A stretch of DNA of 64,000 bases. It comes from Corylus avellana (Eukaryota > Streptophyta > Magnoliopsida > Fagales > Betulaceae). Position numbers and translations under genes: made by a program. Shown here piece by piece: positions 23,533 through 34,104 of the stretch. Position 1 is the stretch's first letter, and each line of letters begins with the position of its first letter. The notes under the pieces were generated by a model. The model did not search any database, was not told the origin of the DNA, and was given only the letters and a program-made list of their open reading frames with translations. The stretch lies in assembly GCF_901000735.1 (NCBI RefSeq), contig NC_081546.1, forward strand, positions 7,197,001 to 7,261,000, given 5' to 3'.

Positions 23533-23580
23533 ATTACTCAAATTGCTTATGAGGATGAATTGGCAAGGAAGAGGATGCAG
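23533..23580 (+). pseudogene. Captured exon fragment, ATAD3-like
   Basis: A 48-bp exon-like block after a GTGGTAG acceptor, translating to ITQIAYEDELARKRMQ. The YEDELARKRMQ string is characteristic of the coiled-coil part of ATAD3, a mitochondrial AAA+ membrane ATPase conserved in plants and animals. The position where the donor GTAAGT is expected reads ATAAGT, so the 5' splice site is destroyed by one G-to-A change. The rest of ATAD3 is not seen nearby. A GGCAG-terminated tract at 23650-23660 could lead into another, unrecognised, captured exon. The call rests on a short match recalled from family knowledge. Confidence 0.5.
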
Positions 23581-23965
23581 ATAAGTACTTTATTTTGGGT
23601 TTTGGAATTTTGCTGCCCATGGATTGTAAAACATATATTTAATAGTTTTCTCCCTTGGCAGGTTTGGTTAATGGGGCAGTTCTCACATATTTTTTATGAT
23701 TTTGATGAGGTTAGTCATTTTGAGTTACGTTTCTTGTGGGCATTTAGATTAGTTTGATTATTTCATACATTAATTGATTCATCAAACAATGTTGTTGTGT
23801 ACTTAAACATAAATGCAATGTTTCTTATAGAGGTACTCTACGTGCATTTTACTTGCCCATGCATGGAGTTATGTTTCTCCGGATAAGTTTTCCTGCTGAA
23901 TTCTTTCAGTGTTGGTTTCTTCATAGTGAACTTTTTTTTTTTTTTTGCCTCAATCTTGTTATTAG

Positions 23966-24559
23966 GCGCACAGTGCTTATCATGGTGTTGGCATTGTGAA
24001 ATTGATGGGCCGTAGCAGTAGATATATAGCTATGCATGCATCCCTAGCTAGTGGACAAATTGACATATGTTTGATTCCTGAGGTACTTATTACTAGCAAT
24101 TAATTGGATAGTTATCTTTGTGAGCTGTTACTGATTCTACTGATATGCACATCTAAGGTATCTTTTCATTTGCACGGGCCTCATGGTGTTTTGAGTCATC
24201 TGAAATGCCTGATTGAGACAAAGGGTTCGGCTGTTATTTGTGTCGCAGAGGGAGCACGGCAGGTGAGTTATGTAAGGAATTCATATTTTCGCTTGTGGGT
24301 TGAATACTATTAATTGATCAAGTGATTTAAATTGTGCAGTTCTTTTTTGGCTTCATGAAATACTATGAAAAACTGCCTGTGTTCATTTCATTGCATTGCA
24401 TAGATCTTATAACTTCTTCATTATATTTTTCCCCAAGATGAAGAGTAAAATTCAGTATGTCGTTGTTTTTTGATGCAGAATTTTCTTCAGAAAACTAATG
24501 CTAAAGATGCGTCTGGGAACATTGTATTTGGAGATTTCGGTGTCCACATTCAACAAGAG
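23966..24559 (+). pseudogene. Captured phosphofructokinase fragment (three exons)
   Basis: Three consecutive exons with intact GT-AG borders and phase-0 joins: 23966-24082 (39 codons), 24158-24262 (35 codons), 24479-24559 (27 codons). They read as the middle of plant ATP-dependent 6-phosphofructokinase: [82 protein letters not shown] with FLQKTNA points to the plastid PFK4/PFK5 type rather than the cytosolic group. Two normally constant glycines are changed (SSRYIAM for SSGFIAM, EGARQ for EGAGQ), and no N- or C-terminal exons are present. It is therefore a captured piece lying on the transposase strand inside the CACTA element. Confidence 0.88.
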
Positions 24560-24892
24560 GTTGGTGGTTGTATTTTGACTAATTTCATGTGGTCTTGATC
24601 TCTCCATGACACTTGAGACAAGCTAAGTGGGTTGATAAATAATGAGCTGACTGAAAGTCTAATTTTTAACATCAGTTGATATGTGTTGCATGGATAAGAA
24701 TGGACTGCAGTTTGGCCTTTTAGTTGTCATTTGTCAGAGTTACAAATATGCTATGTTCTTAAGCCTTCAAGATCTAAGCTCTATTAGTGACTCTTTTGCT
24801 AAGACTAGTCAGTTGACTTTTGATGTTATTTGTAGTGAACAAAACCAATGGTTCTTCACTTAAACTGGAAATCATTAGAAAACTTACTGATG
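24560..24892. other. Spacer between captured exons and 3' repeats
   Basis: Intron-like, T-rich sequence following the last phosphofructokinase exon; possibly captured intron. No coding signal recognised. Confidence 0.45.
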
Positions 24893-25093
24893 CTGCGATC
24901 GATCGCAAAATTTCGAAAGCCTACTGATGCTGGAGTGTGATCGATCGCAAAATTTCGAAAACCTACTGATGTTGCGATCATGTGCGATCGATCGCCAAAT
25001 TTTGAAAACCTACTGATGCTGCGATCTATCGCACTTGGAGTGCGATCGATCGCAAAATTTCGAAAACCTACTGATGCTGCGATCGATCGCAAA
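24893..25093. repeat. GATCGATC palindrome cluster, 3' arm
   Basis: About five units of roughly 35-45 bp, each with a GCGATCGATCGC-type palindrome followed by AAAATTTCGAAAACCTACTG. The palindrome core is shared with the clusters in the 5' arm, but the linker differs, so the core rather than the linker is what the two arms have in common. Confidence 0.85.
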
Positions 25094-25827
25094 TTATTAT
25101 TATTTTTTATTTTTATTTTTTAGGACCATTTGGGTCCACAAAAGTAGACCCTAATGGTTAACTATCAGCGTTCACTTCAAAGTGGACGCTGATAGTCAAT
25201 TTTTTATTTTATTTTTTTTGGACCATTAGCGTCCACAAAAGTGGACGCTAATGGTTGACTATTAGCGTTGACTAATTCTTTCGTTTACATCATCTTTAAA
25301 GTCAAAACATGCGCCTTTTAGGGTCGATAAAGTGGACGCTAAAAGTAATCATTATGGTCGACTCTAATTGGACGCTGATAGTTAGTTTTTTTTTTTTTTT
25401 TTTTTTTTTTAGAACTAAAGTGGACGCTAATGGTTAACTATCAGCGTCCACTTTGATTTGGACGTTAATAGTTATTTTTTTTTTATTTTTTTTATTTTAG
25501 GACCATTAGGGTCCACTTTTGTGGACCCTAATGGTTAACTAAAAGTGGACACTAATGGTTGATTATTAGCGTCGACTATAGCTTTCGTTTACATCATTTT
25601 TAGGGTCAAAACATTGCCACTTTTAGGGTCGATAAAGTGGACGCTAAAAGTGATCATTAGGGTCGACTTTAAGTGGACGCTGATAATCGTGCATTTGAGC
25701 ATTAGGGTCGGACTATTAGCGTCGATACCTTTAGGGTCGAAAAGTCGACGCTGTTGTCAACAGCGTCCACTTTAGGACTTTTAGGGGCGACTTTGAGTCG
25801 CCCCTAAAGACCTAATTTCTTGTAGTG
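25094..25827. repeat. 3' subterminal repeats and CACTA 3' terminus
   Basis: A dense array of inverted pairs (GCGTCCAC/GTGGACGC, TTAGGGTCGAC, GTCGAC) interrupted by T-rich tracts, mirroring the 5' arm. A hairpin with 13-bp perfect arms (TTTAGGGGCGACT, 25780-25792 and 25796-25808) stands just inside the terminus TTTCTTGTAGTG at 25816-25827. Confidence 0.88.
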
Positions 25828-26504
25828 ATATTATGAAGTTTTATATTCACTATAGTTTGTTAAAGAATTGTGGGTTAAATTTACTAGCTATCTTTGTGCA
25901 AAAGTGAAAAGTTTTCTACTGCAGACTATCTTTGGAGATCGAGTATGATATTCCTAAGTCTTATTCTCTGAAGAATAAAGCTGTAAGGTGAATCATGAAG
26001 TTAATTATCAGTTAATTAATTTCACTGGGTTGTTACATATTGGTTCTCAAGTTATGATTGTCTTTTGTTGTAAAAAACTTGATAAATACTCTCATTTGTT
26101 GGATTACTTTCTTTTTTTCTTTTCTTTTTTTTTAATTTTTTAATTTTTTAATTTTTTAATTTTTTAATTTTTAATTATTTTTATTTTTATTTTAATTTTT
26201 TTGCAATGTAATTTATTGGTAAATTTACCAATTTTTTTCCATTCCCTATTCCAATTATTTATTGAAAGATGTACAACATGGCTTAGGAGATAAAGAGACG
26301 TACGTGCATATATATAGAAATCAAGAGCAATCTAACAAACGATTATGCTTCCTTGTTCTTCACCAACACAACATAATAAAACAGAAATTATTACCCATTA
26401 AAAGCAAAGAAAACTATAGAGAGTTTTGCACGAACTGCTGATCAAGACCGGGAGCTTATTGCTTAGATGATCTCATCAACTATACTTTTTCTAACAAACA
26501 TTAT
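25828..26504. other. Flank between CACTA end and receptor-kinase 3' end
   Basis: Non-transposon flank. It starts with ATA, a possible 3-bp target duplication. A (TTTTTTAA)n-like tract lies at about 26130-26185. The right part is likely the 3' UTR of the minus-strand receptor kinase. Confidence 0.5.
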
Positions 26505-29500
26505 TCATATTTTAGTACTATCCATGATTAGTGTCACACTTTTCTCGGTGGGAGCTGCAGCTTTAAAAAGGGTATCTCTTGCAGATTTCAGTTTCTGTAG
26601 AACACTTCTAATAGTAATGCGGCGATCACGAGATTCCTCGGTGCAAGATAGCCCCACCCCAAGGATTGTGGTCAAGCAACCCTGTTGAATATCAGGGCTT
26701 ATGAGTTGGCCATTATGGTAAAGGCTGCTCATAAGCAGTAGCAGCTCAGGGTCGAGTACTTGCATCACTTTGGCAGGGAAAGCTGACTGCACCCATTTGG
26801 TTAGGTTTAGGCCTCCAATGAAGCTCTCATGTATTGGATTCTTCCCAGTAAAAAGTTCAAGCAGCATTATGCCGAAGCTGTATACATCTCCAGCCGTTGA
26901 TGGTTTCTCTCCCAAACCGTACTCTGCATCATAGGCGATTCATTATTATGCTAACAAAATTAATTAAAAAATAGCTAATTTTATCAATTACCCGACAGAA
27001 TTGAGGGATTTTATGGTACGAACCTGGGGGTATGTAACCGATGGATCCCTTTAGAACATATGTAGAGCTAATAGAATGTTGATTGCCTGTTCTTTCCATC
27101 AGCAAGCTGGCCAGGCCAAAATCTCCCACCTTTGCTATCATGTCTTCACCCAAAAGAATGTTGCTGGGTTTCAAATCACAATGAACCACAGGAACTTCAG
27201 AATCATGGTGCAAGTAATCCAATGCACAAGCAACATCGATAGCCACGTTCAATCTCTCCACAACATTCAAGGCATCCCCATTTGAGTGCTTCTTCTTACC
27301 CTTGACCCAGTCTTCTAAGCTGCCGTTACTCAAAAATTCATAAACCAAAGCCAGAAATTCCATATTCTTGAAGTCCACGCTAGAGCATGATGTGATAAGT
27401 CGAACAAGATTCCGATGCCTAACATTCCTCAAAGCCTCGCACTCTGCCAAAAAACTCTTCAAAGAGCTTGTCTTCTCAGTGTCAAGGACCTTAACCGCAA
27501 CATCAATCCCTTGCCTTAGATAGCCTTTATACACTGATCCAAAGCTACCTTTCCCAATTAAGTTTTCTTGGTTGAAGTTTCCGGTTGCCTGACGCAGCTC
27601 ATTGTAGGAGACCAATTGATGTTGTCCTTTCAGCATTTCAGAAGTTTTAGTGATCTTTGATGTGCTTTTCTTTATGTAGAACACAAAGAACAGTGAGCCA
27701 AGTAGGAAGAAGAAGAAGACTAATGGGACTAGGATAAGTGCAACTTTGGCTACAATTCTTCCACGACCACGAGAATTGATGCATGCCAAATGCAAGCAAA
27801 GCCTTGGGTTGCCTTCCAAATGGACTTTTGTGAGATTTCTAAAAAGTCCACCACTGGGAACTACCCCTTCCAAATTATTGAAAGATAGGTTCAACGACTG
27901 AAGGGCGTGTAGGTTTTGGAGTTCAACAGGAATGGAGCCAGAAAGTTGGTTGGAGGAGAGATCTAGGGCATCCAGGCCTTTCAATTCTCCTATAGTATTC
28001 GGAATAGGGCCTGAAAGTGTATTCCTGGCCATGAATAATTTCTCCAAGCTCTCACAGAATTTGATTGAGCTGGGGATATTACCAGACAAACGGTTGTCAG
28101 AAAGGTCAATGGTAACAACACTTTGTAGAGCAATTTCTGGAGGTAGAGGTCCACTCAGAAAGTTTTTAGACAGATTCAAAAGAGTGCTCAAACTAGGGAG
28201 ACTTAGAATTTCTTTGGGTATGCTCCCACTGAGGTTGTTTTTGGATAAGTCCATGGAAAGAAGATTCCTAAAGTTCCCAAAAGTAAGGGGTATTTTACCC
28301 ACCAAACTGTTTCCAGCTAGATCAATCTGATTTAACTTTTTGAGATTACCTAGGGAATTTGGAATATTGCCCGAGATCCGATTTCTGGCCAAACCCAGCA
28401 TTTGCAGTTCCTCCAACTGCCCAATTTCAGGTGGGATTTCACCTGAAATCGAATTGTCGCTCAGATTTAGCAAAGCCAAGCCACTAAGACGACCAATGGA
28501 GGCGGGTATATTCCCATGAATACGATTCTGTCCCATGTATAACTTTGAGAGAACCTTTGAGAGATTGCCTATTGATTCTGGAATCACACCCTCCAAATGA
28601 TTGCCTTCAATTGCAAGAAACTTGAGTTTGGTGCTATTTGTCAAAGAAGTAAAGATGAAATTGAGACCATCCTCACCGGAACTAAAAATGTTATTGTAAC
28701 CGATATTATACATTAAAAGAAATGGGAGATTTCCCAGGCCTGGGGGTACTGTTCCTTCTAGAAGGTTGTGCGCCATGCGAATGAGTTGAATATTGGTGAG
28801 ATTGTGCAAAGACCACGGAATCCTTCCTGTGAATTTATTGATGCAGAAATTGAAAACCAAGAGGTTCGGGAGTTTAATCCCAATATCTCCAGGAATCTCA
28901 CCCCATAGGTCATTTGAAGCTAATGCCAACGAAACAAGGGAGGACATGTTGTATATGGATGGAGGAATGGTGCCAGACAATTGGTTAATGGTAAGATCAA
29001 GTACCTTCAAATTTTGAAGGCGAACAAAGTCACTGGGTATGATGCCAGTAAGATTGTTGGTGCCTAAATTTAAAGTGGTGAGTGAGGAGAGGTTTCCTAT
29101 GGCTGGCGGAATTGAACCATATAGATGGTTTCCTCCCAACTTCAAGATTTGGAGCTTCACCAGGTTGCTAAGCTCTTCTGTAACTCTTCCTGTAATCTTG
29201 TTTGCCATCAAGTCGAGGGTCTGGAGTTGGGTCAGTTGGCTTATATTTGAGGGCAGCACACCTTCTATGCTGTTGAAACTCATGTTCAGAACTCTCAAAC
29301 GGAAAAGATTGACAATTTGTGTAGGAAACTTTCCTGTGAATTGGTTATTTTGGAGTTGAAGGGAACGGAGGAAGGAGAGATTGCCAATATGAGGGGTGAT
29401 GGACCCTTTAAGTCCAAAACCTGAAAGATGAAGGCCAACCACTCTGTTGGCAGGTTTGTTGCAGACAACTCCAGACCAATTGCATGGGGATGAGTTTTGG

Positions 29501-29679
29501 TCCCAAGAAGACAGAGGGTTGGGAGGCTCCAGGCTTATGGTAGACTTGAATGAGATCAAGGCTTCCTTGTCTGTAACAATACTTAGAGTGGCTGACTCTA
29601 GTGCAAGAAAAATGGAGTTGAAATATATGAGGAGGAAGAAGAAGGCAGACGAAAGCATTAGATGGGAAGGGAGAGCCAT
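26505..29679 (-). CDS. LRR receptor-like kinase, subfamily XII (EFR/FLS2/Xa21 class)
   Basis: A plasma-membrane receptor kinase, probably a pattern-recognition immune receptor; the ligand is unknown. Two exons, 29679-27024 and 26923-26505, joined across a 100-bp GT-AG intron within a Glu codon, give 1024 aa. Order: signal peptide about 1-27, LRR N-terminal cap with CNWSGVVC, about 22 plant-type LRRs (LxxLxLxxNxLxGxIP), transmembrane segment about 644-668, and a kinase domain from about 690. The kinase has the glycine loop GKGSFG 709-714, Lys730 in VAVK, Glu746, HCD 833-835 and DFG 853-855. HCD in place of HRD marks a non-RD kinase, the class linked to innate immunity. The upstream in-frame TTG extension is rejected because MALPSHLML starts a proper signal peptide. 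The intron position near the kinase activation region is typical of this subfamily. No disabling change is seen. Confidence 0.94.
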
Positions 29680-29747
29680 GTAGGTTTTACTTTTTAGTTG
29701 GATAGAAGAGAGCACTTTGTACGTCCCATTGGAACACAAAAGATGTG

Positions 29748-29755
29748 TATTTATA
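29748..29755 (-). promoter_or_regulatory. TATA box of the receptor kinase
   Basis: TATAAATA on the minus strand, about 70 bp upstream of the ATG at 29679. This predicts transcription starting near 29720 and a 5' UTR of about 40 bp. Confidence 0.6.
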
Positions 29756-29759
29756 AGCG

Positions 29760-30742
29760 TTAAAATGTGCTGTGCTCTTGATGGGGATCGACATCACGGG
29801 GCCCTCATGGATCTTACCATTTGCGTATGTATTACTCCAAGGGCCGAGTCCTTGCTGAATGCGTTAATTCTTGGGCTCCATTAACATATCAATAAATGGC
29901 CTAGAAACTTTTTCTTTTTTTTTTTTTTTTTTTTTTTTGGAATAAAAATGGCCAAGAAACTTCGAGTAATGTTAAAAGTCATTTTTGTGTTCTTCTTATG
30001 TTATTTTAAGAATAATATGACTTTTAAAATTATTATTGGCCTTGTGATTGATTATTATTGAATTTTGATCAAATGATGATTTTAAAAGTCACCTTATTCT
30101 TAAAGTGATATAAGAGGAAACTTATAGAATTACTCGAAAACTTCTTTAATTGCAATACTAATATTACTTAGTATTGTTTTTCTTATAATGTAAAGAAAAA
30201 ATAATAAACTTTGTAAGATTTTAGATAAATAAAAATGGGGTAACTTCATTTTAAACCCCTGAATTATCAAACGATTTGAGAAGCCTCATAAACTTCAAAA
30301 CCTCTCAATTTGAATCCTTCCATCAGATTTTAAACGTTAAAAGGAAGACAATGACGTTTATACTCCTAAATTTTTTATAAAATTTCAAATTTACTCTTAA
30401 TTCCAAATTAAAAAAATAAAAATAAAAGTTAAAAAAAAAATCATGGATATTTTGGTCTTTTTAGGGGTAAATCCGAGAAGTTAACAGCTAAATATATCTG
30501 ACGGATAGGTTTAAATTGATTGAGCCAATAATATTTTGGTCTTTTTAGGGGATATGCTGGTCTTTTTTAGGATAAATCAGGGAAGTTAACCGCTAAATCA
30601 GTGATATTTTGGTATTTTTTTAAACACTACTTAGAAAATAAATAAATAAATAAAAATAATCCTCGAAGGAGAAAAAGACGGTAAACAAAGCTTGTTTTCA
30701 AGCCACTGTCAATATTACCAAGAAATCCTGCAAAAAGTCCAT
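29760..30742. other. Intergenic, no gene seen
   Basis: AT-rich spacer upstream of the receptor kinase with a poly-T tract near 29911-29939. A block at about 30690-30740 (CCAAGAAATCCTGCAAAAAGTCC) recurs in diverged form near 32030 and 33340. Confidence 0.5.
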
Positions 30743-31336
30743 AAGAGCATCTTCAGCAGTGTAGTTAAAAGGAAGATATTAGCTACATTAAGCTATTTTT
30801 GTCCTTTTTTTTGCTCCAACAGAATAGCTTCATATTAGCTATTATACCTTAACTGCTATAGTGAATAGCTTCATATTGTTATTTAATGTAGCACACTAGA
30901 TTGTTGAATATAATATTATTTCCACATTATTTTCTCTCTCCCTCAACATTTCTTTCTCTTCTCTCCCTCCCTCAACTTTTCTCTCTCTTCTCTCTTCTTT
31001 GTTCATGAATTTATGATACAAATTTAAGTTTTTTAAATCACTAAAAACTATCAAAAAAAATTTGAATAGCATGCATATAATTGACAAACTAAAAATGGAA
31101 AAATAAAAATAAACAAAAATAACACACATGTGTGTTGCGTGAATCAATTTTATTGCAATTTACAAGATGATGCAAAAGCAGTCGCAGATCAAAAAAAATT
31201 AAAAAATTAAAAAATAACATTTAATAAAATAAAAAATGAAATAAAAAATCTGTTAGAATTAGTATTAAAAAATGAGTTGCTAAAATAGAGAATCGTACTT
31301 GTAGCTAAAATACATCTTAGTGTTGGAGATGCTCTA
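30743..31336. mobile_element. MITE with GAGCATCT ends
   Basis: An AT-rich non-coding element of about 590 bp with inverted ends GAGCATCTTCAGCA (left) and TGTTGGAGATGCTC (right), 12 of 14 matching. Multiple internal TAGCTA steps and no ORF. This end type is common among plant MITEs. Target duplication is unclear. Confidence 0.6.
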
Positions 31337-32906
31337 AGTCCATGATCCACGAAAACGGGGTAATTAAGTCTGTAACCGCTTTGTTGACAAAATGGTCACA
31401 TTGTGGAGAAAAGGACTTAAAATAACAATAAAAAATTAGGTGAGTAAAAATAAATACAAATCTACAACAAATATATAAAAATACAAAATTATAGAATTTC
31501 AAAAATTAAAAAATTAAAAAGGAAATTCAATTTGGACAGCAATCCAGCCATCGCTTTAAAGAGGATTCGCGAAGGCAAAGAAGACAACAAAAATTGTTTG
31601 CAAATAAGTTTGTTTTATCAATTTTCCAAAATAAAGGCAAAAATCTAATTTTCAAGTAATTGTCGATATGGGTTAAAGTATTGATTAAATAATTAAATTT
31701 ATCTATTTTTATAAACTTAAGCTTTAGTAATTTAACATGGTATCAAGTTAAATGTCTTGAATTTAAGACATGATCCCTAGCTAAGGAGTAGTTCAATCGG
31801 CTGGAGACTACGTCTCATGAAGCGGAGATCACTAGTTTGTGCAAACATGTCCAAAAAATAAATAAATAAATAAATAAAAGGTCTAGAATTTAAACCTTAA
31901 TTAATATCATCATTTACCTAATTTCAATTAAGAAGAAAGTAAAAAAAAAATGCTGCCAACGACACTTGTGCCTAATTTATCAATTTTCCAGAATAAAGAC
32001 TAAAATCTAATCGTCAAGCCACTGCATGTCAATATCATCCAACCAAGAAATTATGCAAGACGTCCACAAGTTCATGATCCACGAAAACTGTAACGTAACT
32101 ACCGTGTTAATTGACAAAATGGTCTATGCTTACATTTGTCGGGATAAAGACTTTTTTATTTTTTAAATTTTGCCAAAACGCACTTTTGATAAAAACTTAA
32201 AAATGAAGTTTTTGTTAAAAAAATATTTTTTTTAACTTAAAAGCTCTATTTCTCAAACACAATTCCAAACGTATTCTTGGTCAAGTTGCCTCCGCAGCCT
32301 ATACAATTCCAAGTCAAATTTTTTAACATGCAGTAATTTGTAATGTGATTGCCCTGGGAGAAGGTGACTTGACTTCGTCTAATTTGGGCTACCCTGCGAA
32401 TCCCGTCATAATCCTTTTGTCCACTGTCATTAGTCAGGGGGATGAGAGTCGTCTCGGTAAAGATAATTGAAAAATAAAACTATAAAAAAGAAAAAAAATC
32501 TTCTTTTATATGTCAGTGTATCATGAGTTTGAGTTTTCTTTTTTTTTTTTTTTGGTATTATTTTATATTTTATCTTTTGATCATAAATTTTTTTAATAGT
32601 TTTATACATAAACATAAATTTAGTAAATCAAACCATATAAATCTCAATATTATATTTTATATTGAGATTATCTCAAATTGTTAACCCTAATTGAATGCTT
32701 GTACATATCCACTTTTCTTGACTGACTAGAAAAAATCCAAGAAACAAAGGACTGGGAAGTCTATCTCAAATTCTCAATACAAAATCCACGCTTCAAATCT
32801 TGTACATACAAATTGCCTGTTAGTTTCCACTTGGGACCCATGATGTCAATTATATGCGAGAGTGGTGGTAAGGAAGACATATAGTCATATAAACATGTGG
32901 TGGTGA
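31337..32906. other. Intergenic with diverged dispersed repeats
   Basis: No gene recognised. A phrase around CCACGAAAAC...GTTGACAAAATGG occurs near 31345, 32080 and 33385, indicating three old diverged copies of one block about 0.7-1.3 kb apart. It also holds an element-like stretch (32170-32280: CGCACTTTTG, TTTCTCAAACACAATTCCAA) with a relative at 38640-38760. Confidence 0.45.
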
Positions 32907-33192
32907 GAGCATTTCTATTGAAATTTTTAAATAAAAGTTAAATAAAAAATAATTAATTAATTTTTTAATTTAAAAAATTAAATTTAAAATAGAGTAAAAA
33001 GCTTGTCAAATAACTATTTTTTGTGCTGGAACTTTACCAAGGTCAATAAAACTCTAATTCAATCCTTTATCTTCGTTATTTTGGTGAGAGAATTCATTTA
33101 ACTTATATTGTTTTAATCTATTTTGTTGGCAAATCTCTTCGTACTGTGTCATTCTGTAGCAAAAATAGCCATTATTATTATTGGAGATGCTC
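32907..33192. mobile_element. Short MITE with GAGCAT ends
   Basis: A 286-bp AT-rich element between GAGCATTTCTATTGAAA and a right end ATTGGAGATGCTC. Non-coding. Ends are imperfectly inverted. Confidence 0.5.
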
Positions 33193-33691
33193 TAAAATTT
33201 TGGAGAAAGACCATTGCAAACAAAGATAGTTACGTACGTAACCATGAGAGCTGCTGCTAGCTAGCTAGCTAGAGCGGCCACGCCGGCCAACATATGTAGA
33301 TTGGAAGCTTCAAGCTTGTGCCTAATTTTCAAGCAACGGTCAAAATCATCCAACCAAGAAATCCTGCTAAAAGTCTAAGTCCATGGTCCACGAAAACTAC
33401 TGTGTTGACAAAATGGGAGAAGATCCTCTCCATTTGGACCATTTCCACGGTCATTTATTTCAGAAAGGTCAAATTATTATTGAAAAAACAAAACAAAATA
33501 AAATGAAATGACAATTTTCTCCTTTTTGGAAGTAAAGAACCGGGGATCCGATGCCGACAAAATGGTCTATGCACACATCGTGCTCCTCTGACTGCGACGG
33601 CAGGCAGTTGTGTTTTGATTTCCCTTGTTGAAGTGCAACTGTGATGTGACTTCACTTTGTCAAGTTGTCTCCAAGTCAATTATTTTAACTG

Positions 33692-33962
33692 TAATTTGTA
33701 ATGCGAACCCAAATGGCCCTTGCGATTTTAAGACTTGACTTCGAGCATGTTTGGATCTTTTATTGTAGACTCAAAATGAGCGTTGGAGCATAAAAGCTTG
33801 TTTTAGCTAAAATACAGTCGTTTTGTAAAATGATTGTGAAACAACTTTTGAAGTTTCAAACGTCGAATTAGGTTTCCTTTTGTCCTTTCGTCTAATTTTG
33901 ACACGTACCTCGAAGTCAAGTCTCAAAATCGCAAGGGCCATTTGGGTTCACATTACAAATTA
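33692..33962. mobile_element. Foldback element with 54-bp terminal inverted repeats
   Basis: Arms 33692-33745 and 33909-33962 are inverted copies with two mismatches. They begin TAATTTGTAATG and contain CCCAAATGGCCCTTGCGAT and GACTTGACTTCGAG. The 163-bp centre is non-coding. The same GACTTGACTTCG phrase appears near 32365 and in the larger foldback at 34105-34723. Confidence 0.75.
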
Positions 33963-34104
33963 CTAAAGTAACACATCAAGTTTGACACGTTACTAAAGTA
34001 TAAAAAATTAATAAAAAATAATATTTTTTTTTTTCAAATTTATTTCCAGAATTTATTATTTTTTTTTTCAAATAATATCATGACAATCCTTTAGTTTGGC
34101 TGGC

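Larger units (their letters stand above)
9594..25827 (+). mobile_element. CACTA (En/Spm) element with captured host exons, copy 2
   Basis: A CACTA transposon of more than 16 kb with its 5' terminus lost in the gap. The 3' terminus reads TTTCTTGTAGTG, the reverse complement of the canonical CACTACAAGAAA end. ATA follows at 25828-25830 and could be the 3-bp target duplication. Internal order: subterminal repeats, antisense PF20167-like gene, palindromes and satellite, CT-rich leader, TNP2 transposase, second Ptta/En/Spm gene, ATAD3-like exon, phosphofructokinase exons, palindromes, subterminal repeats. The stretch 13200-14014 is AT-rich with no gene, and 15558-17265 holds only AT-rich DNA and palindromes. 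With stops in both transposon genes it is probably not autonomous. Confidence 0.88.

Noticed and set aside
26924..27023. Open frame running through the receptor-kinase intron to a 936-residue product
   Set aside because: The frame past GYIPP has no kinase similarity, while consensus GT and AG sites bound exactly 100 bp and restore YIPPEYGLGEKPSTAGDVYSFG.
29680..29739. Upstream 20-residue extension of the receptor kinase
   Set aside because: It begins at TTG, overlaps the expected transcription start below the TATA box, and would bury the signal peptide.
31790..31850. tRNA-like phrase (AGTTCAATCGGCTGGAGACTACG...GAAGCGGAGATCACTAGTTTG)
   Set aside because: It resembles a degenerate tRNA- or SINE-like box, but no cloverleaf with a proper acceptor stem could be drawn.
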